From contig NC_091108.1 of NCBI RefSeq assembly GCF_024713975.1, positions 1,594,501-1,658,500 on the forward strand: a DNA stretch of 64,000 nucleotides. The letters are read 5' to 3'. The position numbers and the translations under genes are program-made. This DNA is from Paralichthys olivaceus. Its lineage: Eukaryota > Chordata > Actinopteri > Pleuronectiformes > Paralichthyidae. The number at the start of each line of letters is the position of its first letter. The stretch's first letter is position 1. This document shows positions 10,810 through 22,635 of this stretch, one piece after another. Under the pieces are notes generated by a model. It ran no database searches, was not told where the DNA came from, and saw only the letters and a list, made by a program, of their open reading frames with translations.

Positions 10810-10822
10810 AGTTTCACTTCCT
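10810..10822 (-). promoter_or_regulatory. ISRE/EICE-like motif upstream of TRIM copy 1 (present in all five copies)
   Basis: The minus strand reads AGGAAGTGAAACT, 28 nt upstream of the ATG. It contains GGAANNGAAA, the ETS-IRF composite consensus, and differs from the interferon-response core GAAANNGAAACT at one base. Identical motifs lie at 14538-14550, 18254-18266, 21984-21996 and 25312-25324. Being so close to the ATG it may be in the 5' UTR or overlap the transcription start. Function is inferred only. Confidence 0.4.
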
Positions 10823-11519
10823 GTGAACACAAACAGAGTCTCTGCTCCTCCCCCTCTCGTTCACTTCCTGCAGTGACTCAGCTCCCACAGTGTTTCTTGT
10901 CGTTGATCATCAATCATCATGATGGTAATAATTATTCATTTTATTTGTACTGCACTTTTAATAGTGCTCAAATTTAGAATAACACAAACTTTGTTGAAAT
11001 GCCTTTAAGTATATGTTTAATAAAAGGGGACTTTTGAACATTATCTGAAAATAAGTAGTGTATTGGGCTCCCAGCTTTATTTCTTTTGAAGGAAACTGAG
11101 CATTTAAAAAAAGTAGTCAACAAACAAACGAAATATCTCCCTGAAGTTTAATACAATGAATAAAGTCAAAATAAATAAAACTAGTACATCTTTGTACTGA
11201 AACTTGAGTTTGATCAGTGTTCCCAATTCAGCAGCACCCCGTTGTGGTGCAGAAAGCAGAGTTGTCACAGTCTGTGCCACCACTGGGGGGCGAAAGAGCT
11301 CCACTAAAACGTTGTGAGTGTGGGGGACCGACTCCGTGTTTGCTGATGTGACAGGTTTTTGTTTTGGATAATTGTCTGTTCAATGTTCAATTGTCTGTTT
11401 ATGGATCTGAAACATTTCGTTTTTCAGAGACTGAGGGGAAAGCAGAAAAAACTGAAGAGGAAATCCAGCAGCTGTTGAATCTCAGTGGGAGAAACCTGCA
11501 GAGTTGAGGCTTGAATCCG

Positions 11520-11849
11520 TAGACTGTAAATAAAGATGGACGACACGACAGCTCCCCCCGAAAGTGAAGCCAAATCATCTTGATGGCCTCCTGGTGGCTG
11601 GCTGCAGTAAAGGTCTGGAATGATCGCAGATGGGACATGGATCAAACTAAAAAGTCAAAGTACGTAAGTTTTTCCTCTTTTCGAGGGTTTCTGTCGTTTT
11701 AGGTCGTTGTTATCACACTGATGTATGTTCTAGTGCGTTGATAAGTTTGGTTTTAATGAGTTATTTGATCAAATAGAAACGTTGTGAAAAGTCGTGATTG
11801 ACAGATGAGACTGGCTCGCAATGTCGTCCATCTTTATTTACAGTGTATG
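11520..11849. mobile_element. Short TIR element (MITE-like) in TRIM unit 1
   Basis: The two ends are inverted copies: the left reads gactgtaaataaagatgga and the right, read backwards, cactgtaaataaagatgga, each followed by cgac. The 330-bp element has no coding capacity. Relatives occur outside the array at about 3690-4012 and 62229-62486, so this is a dispersed family that was captured in the duplicated unit. Confidence 0.75.
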
Positions 11850-12830
11850 GTTGGGACGGACAGTCGTCCTTAAGTAAACTACTCTGCCACATGGTGAACG
11901 ATCTCATTACTTCCGCCAAGAAGGATGTCGTGTGTTTGAATCAGGGAAGAAATCTTTAGATTTGGATCCGGCTCAGGGGGCAGATCTCAGATTTTGGATG
12001 ATGCAAGATAAGTCCTTTTTCAAGAAATGATCCAGAGATGTTTCTAAAATAACAGAAATGATTAGAGAACAGATGACTGTGTTATTTAGTGCGGCTGGAT
12101 TGAATTTAAGGGGACTGTTGGGCCTCAGTGGAGGTCTGTGCTCTGCTGACCATTCACAGAACCTGAACTGGAGAATCTGTTGTTGTTACCATTGTCGTGA
12201 AAATCAACGTTGCTCATTTCTTTGTGATGAAGCTGTTTTAGTGAAGAAAAGCTGCAAAGACAGAGACTGAACAGGAACACTGTGGTTTGTGGTGTTTCAG
12301 GAGGAAACTCTCAGTTATTGTCTCACATCACTTTCACTTTGTCTCCATCAGCTTTGAATGAAGACAAAACAACAGACTGGATTTATTCTTTATTTCAACT
12401 TTCAGCTTCTTCACACATTAGATTGTTATTGCTTCAAACATATGTAAGAGATTTAAATTTAAATACACATGTAGAAGAAACAGACGTGATGAGGACAAAC
12501 CCTCAGAGGGACTCGATCAGGACGCTCTCCAATGAACTGCTAGTTCAGATCAAGACAATCAAAAAGCACAGAAAGCTACACAGCAGCAGATCAACACGTC
12601 CGTCCACTAAATATGTGAATACAAGGAGGACGAGTGGATTCACACTTTACAAAGATGAGACGTGATAAAAACAAACCTTCAACAGCTTCTTCAACTGTCC
12701 AGGTTCCACATTTCAAATGTGACCAAACATCCCATAATACTGATGCTGTGTAAATCAAACCAAACATGGAGACAAAAGAAGTTCAAGATTTAAACACAGA
12801 ATCTCAATCACTGCTTTTAATGACTCCAGA

Positions 12831-14510
12831 CTATTTGAGTTTACACAACTCAGCTGAGCATCCAGAATTAAAAACCCCAACTCCAGCATAGAGAGGCTGA
12901 GTGAATGTGGTCTGGACTCTGTGGAGGAGAGTCATGGTGTCAGAGATGCTGTAGAAGGACAGAACACCTGCACTGTGATTCAGGTACACTCCTACTCTGG
13001 AGGACGGAGGACCTGAGACTCGAGTCTTGATGTTGTTGTGATAAAATTTATAAATGTTTCCATCATGATATAACCTCCAAGATTTATCATTGAATCCAAA
13101 TCTACATTCATCTGACCACCCTGCTCTGTTGATATTCTTGTATGTGACTGCTACAGTAACTCCTACTCCTCTTCTCTCCACCTCCACCTCCCAGTAACAA
13201 CGTCCAGTCAGACTCTCTCTACTCAGGACCTGAAGCCAATAAGTGAATCTGTCTGGATGATGAGGATAAAACTGTTCTTCACTCATTAATGTCACTTTTC
13301 TGTTTCCCTCAGATAATAACAGATGTTTGTGTGCTGTGTTTGGATCCAGTGTGATTTCCTGTGAATATTTGAAGAAGTCAGCTCTGGTCTTGGGCTCTGG
13401 TTGTGACAGTAAAACATCCACTCGAGACACAATCTGTAAAATCTTTGTCTCTGTCTCACTCAGAATGTCCTGTAGTCGACCTCTGACCTGTGACACAGCT
13501 GCTGTCACGTCCTCAAAGTTCCTCAGAGGACGGATCCTGATGCTGGATGAGTGTGTAGATTCACTGAGTGACAGTGAGGGGGGGTAGTTGAGTAGAAACT
13601 GGATGTGATCCTCTGTGTGTGAGAGCTGCTTCAGTTCATCGTCTCTCCTCTTCAGCTCAGTGATCTCCTGCTCCAGTTTCTCCTGAAGCTCTTTGACTCG
13701 CCTCACTTCAGTTTCCTGCTGGGATCTGATCTGCTGCTTCACATCAGAGCTTCTTTTCTCCAGCAGACGGATCAGCTCAGTGAAGATCTTCTCACTGTCC
13801 TCCACTGCTTTATCAGCAGAGCGGTTGACTGCCTCCTCCTCCTGTTGAAGCAGCTTCACATATTTCTCTCTGTCCTGGAGTCTCTGCTGGATCGTTTGTC
13901 TCCTCGGCCCGAGCTCTCTCTGCCTCTCAGTCCTTTCTGCTGCAGCTGTGACTGTGTCGTGGTCTTTATGTTCATCCACAGAGCAGAGATAACAGATACA
14001 CTGCTGATCAGTGCGGCAGAACATCTTCATTACCTCATTGTGACGAGAGCAGATGTTCTCCTGGAGCTTCTCGGAGGGCTCCACCAGCTTGTGCTTCTTA
14101 AATGGAGGTGACTGAAAATGAGGCTGGAGGTGTTTTTCACAATAAGAGGCCAAACAATCCAAACAGGACTTGAGAGCTTTGAGTTTTCTCCCAGTGCAGA
14201 CGTCACAGGCCACATCTTCAGGTCCAGCATAGCAGTGATCAGCAGGAGCAGCTTGGAGTCCAGTCTTCTTCAGCTCCTCCACTAAATCAGCTAACATGGT
14301 GTTTTTCACCAGGACAGGCCTCAGTGCGAAGGTCTCTCTACACTGAGGACATCTGTAGATTCCTCTCTGATCCTCATTGTCCCAGTGGGTTTTAATACAG
14401 CTCATACAGTAGCTGTGTCCACAGCCAATAGTCACTGGATCCTTCAGTAGATCCAGACAGATCGAACAAGAGAATCTTTCTCCGTCCAGTTGAATTTCTT
14501 GCTGCGCCAT
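12831..14510 (-). CDS. TRIM E3 ubiquitin ligase, TRIM16/TRIM25-like (copy 2)
   Basis: A 559-residue intact copy with the same domain order and all RING and B-box zinc ligands as copy 1. The start is the MAQQE ATG at 14510. The RING loop reads HWDNEDQRGIYRCP, which it shares with copy 4 up to the residue before the final Cys pair. The coiled coil matches copy 1 (YVKLL, ETEVRRVKE). SPRY differences include WLQVLS, ERRGVGVTV, RLYHDGN, a C-terminal GVFNSGCSAEL and an Asn in place of Asp in VYLNHSAG. No frameshift or stop is present, so it should be functional. Expression is unknown. The ISRE/EICE-like motif and the long upstream region are both kept. Confidence 0.93.
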   Translation of the reverse strand: MAQQEIQLDGERFSCSICLDLLKDPVTIGCGHSYCMSCIKTHWDNEDQRGIYRCPQCRETFALRPVLVKNTMLADLVEELKKTGLQAAPADHCYAGPEDVACDVCTGRKLKALKSCLDCLASYCEKHLQPHFQSPPFKKHKLVEPSEKLQENICSRHNEVMKMFCRTDQQCICYLCSVDEHKDHDTVTAAAERTERQRELGPRRQTIQQRLQDREKYVKLLQQEEEAVNRSADKAVEDSEKIFTELIRLLEKRSSDVKQQIRSQQETEVRRVKELQEKLEQEITELKRRDDELKQLSHTEDHIQFLLNYPPSLSLSESTHSSSIRIRPLRNFEDVTAAVSQVRGRLQDILSETETKILQIVSRVDVLLSQPEPKTRADFFKYSQEITLDPNTAHKHLLLSEGNRKVTLMSEEQFYPHHPDRFTYWLQVLSRESLTGRCYWEVEVERRGVGVTVAVTYKNINRAGWSDECRFGFNDKSWRLYHDGNIYKFYHNNIKTRVSGPPSSRVGVYLNHSAGVLSFYSISDTMTLLHRVQTTFTQPLYAGVGVFNSGCSAELCKLK

Positions 14511-15247
14511 TTCACCTGCTGCCAGTGACTGTAGAATAGTTTCACTTCCTGTGAACACAAACAGAGTCTCTGCTCCTCCCCCTCTCGTTCACTTCCTGCA
14601 GTGACTCAGCTCCCACAGTGTTTCTTGTCGTTGATCATCAATCATCATGATGGTAATAATTATTCATTTTATTTGTACTGCACTTTTAATAGTGCTCAAA
14701 TTTAGAATAACACAAACTTTGTTGAAATGCCTTTAAGTATATGTTTAATAAAAGGGGACTTTTGAACATTATCTGAAAATAAGTAGTGTATTGGGCTCCC
14801 AGCTTTATTTCTTTTGAAGGAAACTGAGCATTTAAAAAAAGTAGTCAACAAACAAACGAAATATCTCCCTGAAGTTTAATACAATGAATAAAGTCAAAAT
14901 AAATAAAACTAGTACATCTTTGTACTGAAACTTGAGTTTGATCAGTGTCCCCAATTCAGCAGCACCCCGTTGTGGTGCAGAAAGCAGAGTTGTCACAGTC
15001 TGTGCCACCACTGGGGGGCGAAAGAGCTCCACTAAAACGTTGTGAGTGTGGGGGACCGACTCCGTGTTTGCTGATGTGACAGGTTTTTGTTTTGGATAAT
15101 TGTCTGTTCAATGTTCAATTGTCTGTTTATGGATCTGAAACATTTCGTTTTTCAGAGACTGAGGGGAAAGCAGAAAAAACTGAAGAGGAAATCCAGCAGC
15201 TGTTGAATCTCAGTGGGAGAAACCTGCAGAGTTGAGGCTTGAATCCG

Positions 15248-15577
15248 TAGACTGTAAATAAAGATGGACGACACGACAGCTCCCCCTGAAAGTGAAGCCA
15301 AATCATCTTGATGGCCTCCTGGTGGCTGGCTGCAGTAAAGGTCTGGAATGATCGCAGATGGGACATGGATCAAACTAAAAAGTCAAAGTACGTAAGTTTT
15401 TCCTCTTTTCGAGGGTTTCTGTCGTTTTAGGTTGTTGTTATCACACTGATGTATGTTCTAGTGCGTTGATAAGTTTGGTTTTAATGAGTTATTTGATCAA
15501 ATAGAAACGTTGTGAAAAGTCGTGATTGACAGATGAGACTGGCTCACAATGTCGTCCATCTTTATTTACAGTGTATG
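15248..15577. mobile_element. Short TIR element in TRIM unit 2
   Basis: This copy sits at the same relative place as the element in unit 1 and is nearly identical to it. It was therefore duplicated with the unit and not inserted again. Confidence 0.75.
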
Positions 15578-16558
15578 GTTGGGACGGACAGTCGTCCTTA
15601 AGTAAACTACTCTGCCACATGGTGAACGATCTCATTACTTCCGCCAAGAAGGATGTCGTGTGTTTGAATCAGGGAAGAAATCTTTAGATTTGGATCCGGC
15701 TCAGGGGGCAGATCTCAGATTTTGGATGATGCAAGATAAGTCCTTTTTCAAGAAATGATCCAGAGATGTTTCTAAAATAACAGAAATGATTAGAGAACAG
15801 ATGACTGTGTTATTTAGTGCGGCTGGATTGAATTTAAGGGGACTGTTGGGCCTCAGTGGAGGTCTGTGCTCTGCTGACCATTCACAGAACCTGAACTGGA
15901 GAATCTGTTGTTGTTACCATTGTCGTGAAAATCAACGTTGCTCATTTCTTTGTGATGAAGCTGTTTTAGTGAAGAAAAGCTGCAAAGACAGAGACTGAAC
16001 AGGAACACTGTGGTTTGTGGTGTTTCAGGAGGAAACTCTCAGTTATTGTCTCACATCACTTTCACTTTGTCTCCATCAGCTTTGAATGAAGACAAAACAA
16101 CAGACTGGATTTATTCTTTATTTCAACTTTCAGCTTCTTCACACATTAGATTGTTATTGCTTCAAACATATGTAAGAGATTTAAATGTAAATACACATGT
16201 AGAAGGAACAGACGTGATGAGGACAAACCCTCAGAGGGACTCGATCAGGACGCTCTCCAATGAACTGCTAGTTCAGATCAAGACAATCAAAAAGCACAGA
16301 AAGCTACACAGCAGCAGATCAACACGTCCGTCCACTAAATATGTGAATACAAGGAGGACGAGGGGATTCACACTTTACAAAGATGAGACGTGATAAAAAC
16401 AAACCTTCAACAGCTTCTTCAACTGTCCAGGTTCCACATTTCAAATGTGACCAAACATCCCATAATACTGATGCTGTGTAAATCAAACCAAACATGGAGA
16501 CAAAAGAAGTTCAAGATTTAAACACAGAATCTCAATCACTGCTTTTAATGACTCCAGA

Positions 16559-18226
16559 CTATTTGAGTTTACAGAACTCAGCTGAGGATCCAGAATACCA
16601 AACCCCAACTCCAGCATAGAGAGGCTGAGTGAATGTGGTCTGGACTCTGTGGAGGAGAGTCATGGTGTCAGAGACGCTGTAGAAGGACAGAACACCTGCA
16701 CTGTGATCCAGGTACACTCCTACTCTGGAGGACGGAGGACCTGAGACTGGAGTCTGGATGCTGTTGTGATGAAAGTTATAAATGTTTCCATCACAATCTA
16801 ACATCCAAGATTTATCATTGAATCCAAATCTACAGTCATGTGACCTCCCTGCTCTGTTGATATTCTTGTATGTGACTGCTACAGTAACTCCTCCTCTTCT
16901 CTTCACCTCCCAGTAACAACGTCCAGTCAGACTCTCTCTACTCAGGACCTGAGACCAATAAGTGAATCTGTCTGGATGATGAGAATAAAACTGTTCTTCT
17001 CTCATTAATGTCACTTTTCTGTTTCCCTCAGATAATAACAGACGTTTGTTTGCTGTGTTTGGATCCAGTGTGATTTCCTGTGAATATTTGAAGATGTCAG
17101 CTCTGGTCTTGGGCTCTGGTTGTGACAGTAAAACATCCACTTGAGACACAATCTGTAAAATCTTTGTCTGTGTCTCACTCACAATGTCCTGTAGTCGACC
17201 TCTGACCTGTGACACAGCTGCTGTCACGTCCTCAAAGTTCCTCAGAGGACGGATCCTGATGCTGGATGAGTGTGTAGATTCACTGAGTGACAGTGAGGGG
17301 TAGTTGAGTAGAAACTGGATGTGATCCTCTGTGTGTGAGAGCTGCTTCAGTTCATCGTCTCTCCTCTTCAGCTCAGTGATCTCCTGCTCCAGTTTCTCCT
17401 GAAGCTCTTTGACTCGACTCACTTCAGTTTCCTGCTGGGATCTGATCTGCTGCTTCACATCAGAGCTTCTTTTCTCCAGCAGACGGATCAGCTCAGTGAA
17501 GATCTTCTCACTGTCCTCCACTGCTTTATCAGCAGAGCGGCTGACGGCCTCCTCCTCCTGTTGAAGCAGCTTCACATCTTTCTCTCTGTCCTGGAGTCTC
17601 TGCTGGATCGTTTGTCTCCTCGGCCCGAGCTCTCTCTGCCTCTCAGTCATTTCTGCTGCAGCTGTGACTGTGTCGTGGTCTTTATGTTCATCCACAGAGC
17701 AGAGATAACAGATACACTGCTGATCAGTGCGGCAGAACATCTTCTTCACCTCATCGTGACGAGAGCAGATGTTCTCCTGGAGCTTCTCGGAGGGCTCCAC
17801 CAGCTTGTGCTTCTTAAATGCAGGTGACTGAAAATGAGGCTGGAGGTGTTTTTCACAATAAGAGGCCAAACAAACCAAACAGGACTTGAGAGCTTTGAGT
17901 TTTCTCCCAGTGCAGAAATCACAGGCCACATCTTCAGGTCCAGCATAGCAGTGATCAGCAGGAGCAGCTTGGAGTCCAGTCTTCTTCAGCTCCTCCACTA
18001 AATCAGCTAACATGGTGTTTTTCACCAGGACAGGCCTCAGTGCGAAGATCTCTCTACACTGAGGACATCTGTAGATTCCTCTCTCATCCTGATCGTCCCA
18101 GTGGGTTTTAATACAGCTCATACAGTAGCTGTGTCCACAGCCAATAGTCACTGGATCCTTCAGTAGTTCCAGACAGATCGAACAAGAGAATCTTTCTCCG
18201 TCCAGTTGAATTTCTTGCTGCGCCAT
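16559..18226 (-). CDS. TRIM E3 ubiquitin ligase, TRIM16/TRIM25-like (copy 3)
   Basis: A 555-residue intact copy. All zinc ligands of the RING and both B-boxes are present. It is four residues shorter than copies 1, 2 and 4. One Pro codon is missing after the coiled coil (NYPSL in place of NYPPSL, a four-G in place of a seven-G tract), and three residues are missing in the SPRY loop after YWEV (KRRGG). In B-box 1 it has FCTGRK, SCLVCLA and SPAFKKH, shared only with copy 5. The RING carries CREIFAL where the others have CRETFAL. The SPRY end reads LDCDGNIYNFHHNSIQT and GVWYSGSSAEF. The start is at 18226 by the same argument as copy 1. Confidence 0.93.
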   Translation of the reverse strand: MAQQEIQLDGERFSCSICLELLKDPVTIGCGHSYCMSCIKTHWDDQDERGIYRCPQCREIFALRPVLVKNTMLADLVEELKKTGLQAAPADHCYAGPEDVACDFCTGRKLKALKSCLVCLASYCEKHLQPHFQSPAFKKHKLVEPSEKLQENICSRHDEVKKMFCRTDQQCICYLCSVDEHKDHDTVTAAAEMTERQRELGPRRQTIQQRLQDREKDVKLLQQEEEAVSRSADKAVEDSEKIFTELIRLLEKRSSDVKQQIRSQQETEVSRVKELQEKLEQEITELKRRDDELKQLSHTEDHIQFLLNYPSLSLSESTHSSSIRIRPLRNFEDVTAAVSQVRGRLQDIVSETQTKILQIVSQVDVLLSQPEPKTRADIFKYSQEITLDPNTANKRLLLSEGNRKVTLMREEQFYSHHPDRFTYWSQVLSRESLTGRCYWEVKRRGGVTVAVTYKNINRAGRSHDCRFGFNDKSWMLDCDGNIYNFHHNSIQTPVSGPPSSRVGVYLDHSAGVLSFYSVSDTMTLLHRVQTTFTQPLYAGVGVWYSGSSAEFCKLK

Positions 18227-18964
18227 TTCACCCGCTGCCAGTGACTGTAGAATAGTTTCACTTCCTGTGAACACAAACAGAGTCTCTGCTCCTCCCCCTC
18301 TCGTTCACTTCCTGCAGTGACTCAGCTCCCACAGTGTTTCTTGTCGTTGATCATCAATCATCATGATGGTAATAATTATTCATTTTATTTGTACTGCACT
18401 TTTAATAGTGCTCAAATTTAGAATAACACAAACTTTGTTGAAATGCCTTTAAGTATATGTTTAATAAAAGGGGACTTTTGAACATTATCTGAAAATAATT
18501 AGTGTATTGGGCTCCCAGCTTTATTTCTTTTGAAGGAAACTGAGCATTTAAAAAAAGTAGTCAACAAACAAACGAAATATCTCCCTGAAGTTTAATACAA
18601 TGAATAAAGTCAAAATAAATAAAACTAGTACATCTTTGTACTGAAACTTGAGTTTGATCAGTGTCCCCAATTCAGCAGCACCCCGTTGTGGTGCAGAAAG
18701 CAGAGTTGTCACAGTCTGTGCCACCACTGGGGGGCGAAAGAGCTCCACTAAAACGTTGTGAGTGTGGGGGACCGACTCCGTGTTTGCTGATTTGACAGTT
18801 TTTTGTTTTGGATAATTGTCTGTTCAATGTTCAATTGTCTGTTTATGGATCTGAAACATTTCGTTTTTCAGAGACTGAGGGGAAAGCAGAAAAAAACTGA
18901 AGAGGAAATCCAGCAGCTGTTGAATCTCAGTGGGAGAAACCTGCAGAGTTGAGGCTTGAATCCG

Positions 18965-19294
18965 TAGACTGTAAATAAAGATGGACGACACGACAGCTCC
19001 CCCCGAAAGTGAAGCCAAATCATCTTGATGGCCTCCTGGTGGCTGGCTGCAGTAAAGGTCTGGAATGATCGCAGATGGGACATGGATCAAACTAAAAAGT
19101 CAAAGTACGTAAGTTTTTCCTCTTTTCGAGGGTTTCTGTCGTTTTAGGTCGTTGTTATCACACTGATGTATGTTCTAGTGCGTTGATAAGTTTGGTTTTA
19201 ATGAGTTATTTGATCAAATAGAAACGTTGTGAAAAGTCGTGATTGACAGATGAGACTGGCTCGCAATGTCGTCCATCTTTATTTACAGTGTATG
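18965..19294. mobile_element. Short TIR element in TRIM unit 3
   Basis: Both terminal inverted repeats are intact and the position in the unit is the same as in units 1 and 2. Confidence 0.75.
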
Positions 19295-20276
19295 GTTGGG
19301 ACGGACAGTCGTCCTTAAGTAAATTACTCTGCCACATGGTGAACGATCTCATTACTTCCGCCAAGAAGGATGTCGTGTGTTTGAATCAGGGAAGAAATCT
19401 TTAGATTTGGATCCGGCTCAGGGGGCAGATCTCAGATTTTGGATGATGCAAGATAAGTCCTTTTTCAAGAAATGATCCAGAGATGTTTCTAAAATAACAG
19501 AAATGATTAGAGAACAGATGACTGTGTTATTTAGTGCGGCTGGATTGAATTTAAGGGGACTGTTGGGCCTCAGTGGAGGTCTGTGCTCTGCTGACCATTC
19601 ACAGAACCTGAACTGGAGAATCTGTTGTTGTTACCATTGTCGTGAAAATCAACGTTGCTCATTTCTTTGTGATGAAGCTGTTTTAGTGAAGAAAAGCTGC
19701 AAAGACAGAGACTGAACAGGAACACTGTGGTTTGTGGTGTTTCAGGAGGAAACTCTCAGTTATTGTCTCACATCACTTTCACTTTGTCTCCATCAGCTTT
19801 GAATGAAGACAAAACAACAGACTGGATTTATTCTTTATTTCAACTTTCAGCTTCTTCACACATTAGATTGTTATTGCTTCAAACATATATAAGAGATTTA
19901 AATGTAAATACACATGTAGAAGAAACAGACGTGATGAGGACAAACCCTCAGAGGGACTCGATCAGGACGCTCTCCAATGGAACTGCTAGTTCAGATCAAG
20001 ACAATCAAAAAGCACAGAAAGCTACACAGCAGCAGATCAACACGTCCGTCCACTAAATATGTGAATACAAGGAGGACGAGGGGATTCACACTTTACAAAG
20101 ATGAGACGTGATAAAAACAAACCTTCAACAGCTTCTTCAACTGTCCAGGTTCCACATTTCAAATGTGACCAAACATCCCATAATACTGATGCTGTGTAAA
20201 TCAAACCAAACATGGAGACAAAAGAAGTTCAAGATTTAAACACAGAATCTCAATCACTGCTTTTAATGACTCCAGA

Positions 20277-21956
20277 CTATTTGAGTTTACAGAACTCAGC
20301 TGAGGATCCAGAAGACCAAACCCCAACTCCAGCATAGAGAGGCTGAGTGAATGTGGTCTGGACTCTGTGGAGGAGAGTCATGGTGTCAGAGACGCTGTAG
20401 AAGGACAGAACACCTGCACTGTGATCCAGGTACACTCCTACTCTGGAGGACGGAGGACCTGAGACTCGAGTCTTGATGCTGTTGTGATAAAATTTATAAA
20501 TGTTTCCATCATGATATAACCTCCAAGATTTATCATTGGATCCAAATCTACATTCATCTGACCTCCCTGCTCTGTTGATATTCTTGTATGTGACTGCTAC
20601 ATCAACTCCTCCTTCTCCTCTCTCCACCTCCACCTCCCAGTAACAACGTCCAGTCAGACTCTCTCTACTCAGGACCTGAAGCCAATCAGTGAATCTGTCT
20701 GGATGATGAGAATAAAACTGTTCTTTACTCATTAATGTCACTTTTCTGTTTCTCTTAGATAATAACAGACGTGTGTTTGCTGTGTTTGGATCCAGTGTGA
20801 TTTCCTGTGGATATTTGAAGAAGTCAGCTCTGGTCTTGGGCTCTGGTTGTGGCAGTAAAACATCCACTTGAGACACAATCTGTAAAATCGTTGTCTCTGT
20901 CTCACTCAGAATGTCCTGTAGTCGACCTCTGACCTGTGACACAGCTGCTGTCACGTCCTCAAAGTTCCTCAGAGGACGGATCCTGATGCTGGATGAGTGT
21001 GTAGATTCACTGAGTGACAGTGAGGGGGGGTAGTTGAGTAGAAACTGGATGTGATCCTCTGTGTGTGAGAGCTGCTTCAGTTCATCGTCTCTCCTCTTCA
21101 GCTCAGTGATCTCCTGCTCCAGTTTCTCCTGAAGCTCTTTGACTCGACTCACTTCAGTTTCCTGCTGGGATCTGATCTGCTGCTTCACATCAGAGCTTCT
21201 TTTCTCCAGCAGACGGATCAGCTCAGTGAAGATCTTCTCACTGTCCTCCACTGCTTTATCAGCAGAGCGGTTGACGGCCTCCTCCTCCTGTTGAAGCAGC
21301 TTCACATCTTTCTCTCTGTCCTGGAGTCTCTGCTGGATCGTTTGTCTCCTCGGCCCGAGCTCTCTCTGCCTCTCAGTCATTTCTGCTGCAGCTGTGACTG
21401 TGTCGTGGTCTTTATGTTCATCCACAGAGCAGAGATAACAGATACACTGCTGATCAGTGCGGCAGAACATCTTCTTTACCTCATTGTGACGAGAGCAGAT
21501 GTTCTCCTGGAGCTTCTCGGAGGGCTCCACCAGCTTGTGCTTCTTAAATGGAGGTGACTGAAAATGAGGCTGGAGGTGTTTTTCACAATAAGAGGCCAAA
21601 CAATCCAAACAGGACTTGAGAGCTTTGAGTTTTCTCCCAGTGCAGACGTCACAGGCCACATCTTCAGGTCCAGCATAGCAGTGATCAGCAGGAGCAGCTT
21701 GGAGTCCAGTCTTCTTCAGCTCCTCCACTAAATCAGCTAACATGGTGCTTTTCACCAGGACAGGCCTCAGTGCGAAGGTCTCTCTACACTGAGGACAGCT
21801 GTAGATTCCTCTCTGATCCTCATTGTCCCAGTGGGTTTTAATACAGCTCATACAGTAGCTGTGTCCACAGCCAATAGTCACTGGATCCTTCAGTAGATCC
21901 AGACAGATCGAACAAGAGAATCTTTCTCCGTCCAATTGATTTTCTTGCTGCGCCAT
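20277..21956 (-). CDS. TRIM E3 ubiquitin ligase, TRIM16/TRIM25-like (copy 4)
   Basis: A 559-residue intact copy that starts at the MAQQE ATG. Here the codon 16 positions upstream is CTG instead of the GTG of the others, which supports the MAQQE start for the whole family. The RING reads CLDLLKDP and HWDNEDQRGIYSCP. The N-terminus has MAQQEN, shared with copy 5 only. SPRY differences include KRNRKVT, KEQFYSHH, DWLQVLS, ERGEGGVDV and FGSNDKSW. The region directly upstream lacks 386 bp that copies 1-3 have, so its promoter may differ, although the ISRE/EICE-like motif near the ATG is kept. Confidence 0.93.
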   Translation of the reverse strand: MAQQENQLDGERFSCSICLDLLKDPVTIGCGHSYCMSCIKTHWDNEDQRGIYSCPQCRETFALRPVLVKSTMLADLVEELKKTGLQAAPADHCYAGPEDVACDVCTGRKLKALKSCLDCLASYCEKHLQPHFQSPPFKKHKLVEPSEKLQENICSRHNEVKKMFCRTDQQCICYLCSVDEHKDHDTVTAAAEMTERQRELGPRRQTIQQRLQDREKDVKLLQQEEEAVNRSADKAVEDSEKIFTELIRLLEKRSSDVKQQIRSQQETEVSRVKELQEKLEQEITELKRRDDELKQLSHTEDHIQFLLNYPPSLSLSESTHSSSIRIRPLRNFEDVTAAVSQVRGRLQDILSETETTILQIVSQVDVLLPQPEPKTRADFFKYPQEITLDPNTANTRLLLSKRNRKVTLMSKEQFYSHHPDRFTDWLQVLSRESLTGRCYWEVEVERGEGGVDVAVTYKNINRAGRSDECRFGSNDKSWRLYHDGNIYKFYHNSIKTRVSGPPSSRVGVYLDHSAGVLSFYSVSDTMTLLHRVQTTFTQPLYAGVGVWSSGSSAEFCKLK

Positions 21957-22307
21957 TTCACCTGCTGCCAGTGACTGTAGAATAGTTTCACTTCCTGTGA
22001 ACAGAAACAGAGTCTCTGCTCCTCCCCCTCTCGTTCACAGAAAGCAGAGTTGTCACAGTCTGTGCCACCACTGGGGGGCGAAAGAGCTCCACTAAAACGT
22101 TGTGAGTGTGGGGGACCGACTCCGTGTTTGCTGATGTGAGAGGTTTTTGTTTTGGATAATTGTCTGTTCAATGTTCAATTGTCTGTTTATGGATCTGAAA
22201 CATTTCGTTTTTCAGAGACTGAGGGGAAAGCAGAAAAAACTGAAGAGGAAATCCAGCAGCTGTTGAATCTCAGTGGGAGAAACCTGCAGAGTTGAGGCTT
22301 GAATCCG

Positions 22308-22635
22308 TAGACTGTAAATAAAGATGGACGACACGACAGCTCCCAGAAAGTGAAGCCAAATCATCTTGATGGCCTCCTGGTGGCTGGCTGCAGTAAAGGT
22401 CTGGAATGTTTGCAGATGGGACATGGATCAAACTTAAAAGTCAAAGTACGTAAGTTTTTCCTCTTTTCGAGGGTTTCTGTCGTTTTAGGTCGTTGTTATC
22501 ACACTGATGTATGTTCTAGTGCATTGATAAGTTTGGTTTTAATGAGTTATTTGATCAAATAGAAACGTTGTGAAAAGTCGTGATTGACAGATGAGACTGG
22601 CTCGCAATGTCGTCCATCTTTATTTACAGTGTATG
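22308..22635. mobile_element. Short TIR element in TRIM unit 4
   Basis: Complete copy with both ends. A two- to three-base deletion near 22345 distinguishes it from the other units. Confidence 0.72.

Noticed and set aside
10783-10830. 16-residue N-terminal extension of the TRIM proteins
   Set aside because: It begins with GTG, not ATG, and with CTG in copy 4. The ATG at MAQQE has a good context and fits the family start.
12058-12270. 70-codon frame repeated in the TRIM units
   Set aside because: The same frame exists in units 1-3 only because the units are nearly identical. In unit 4 it is broken by a stop (near 22915), and no family resemblance is seen.
12282-12665. 127-codon frame in the 3' flank of TRIM units
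   Set aside because: A one-base indel changes its length in other units (109 codons in unit 4), and it overlaps the candidate polyadenylation signals of the TRIM gene on the other strand.
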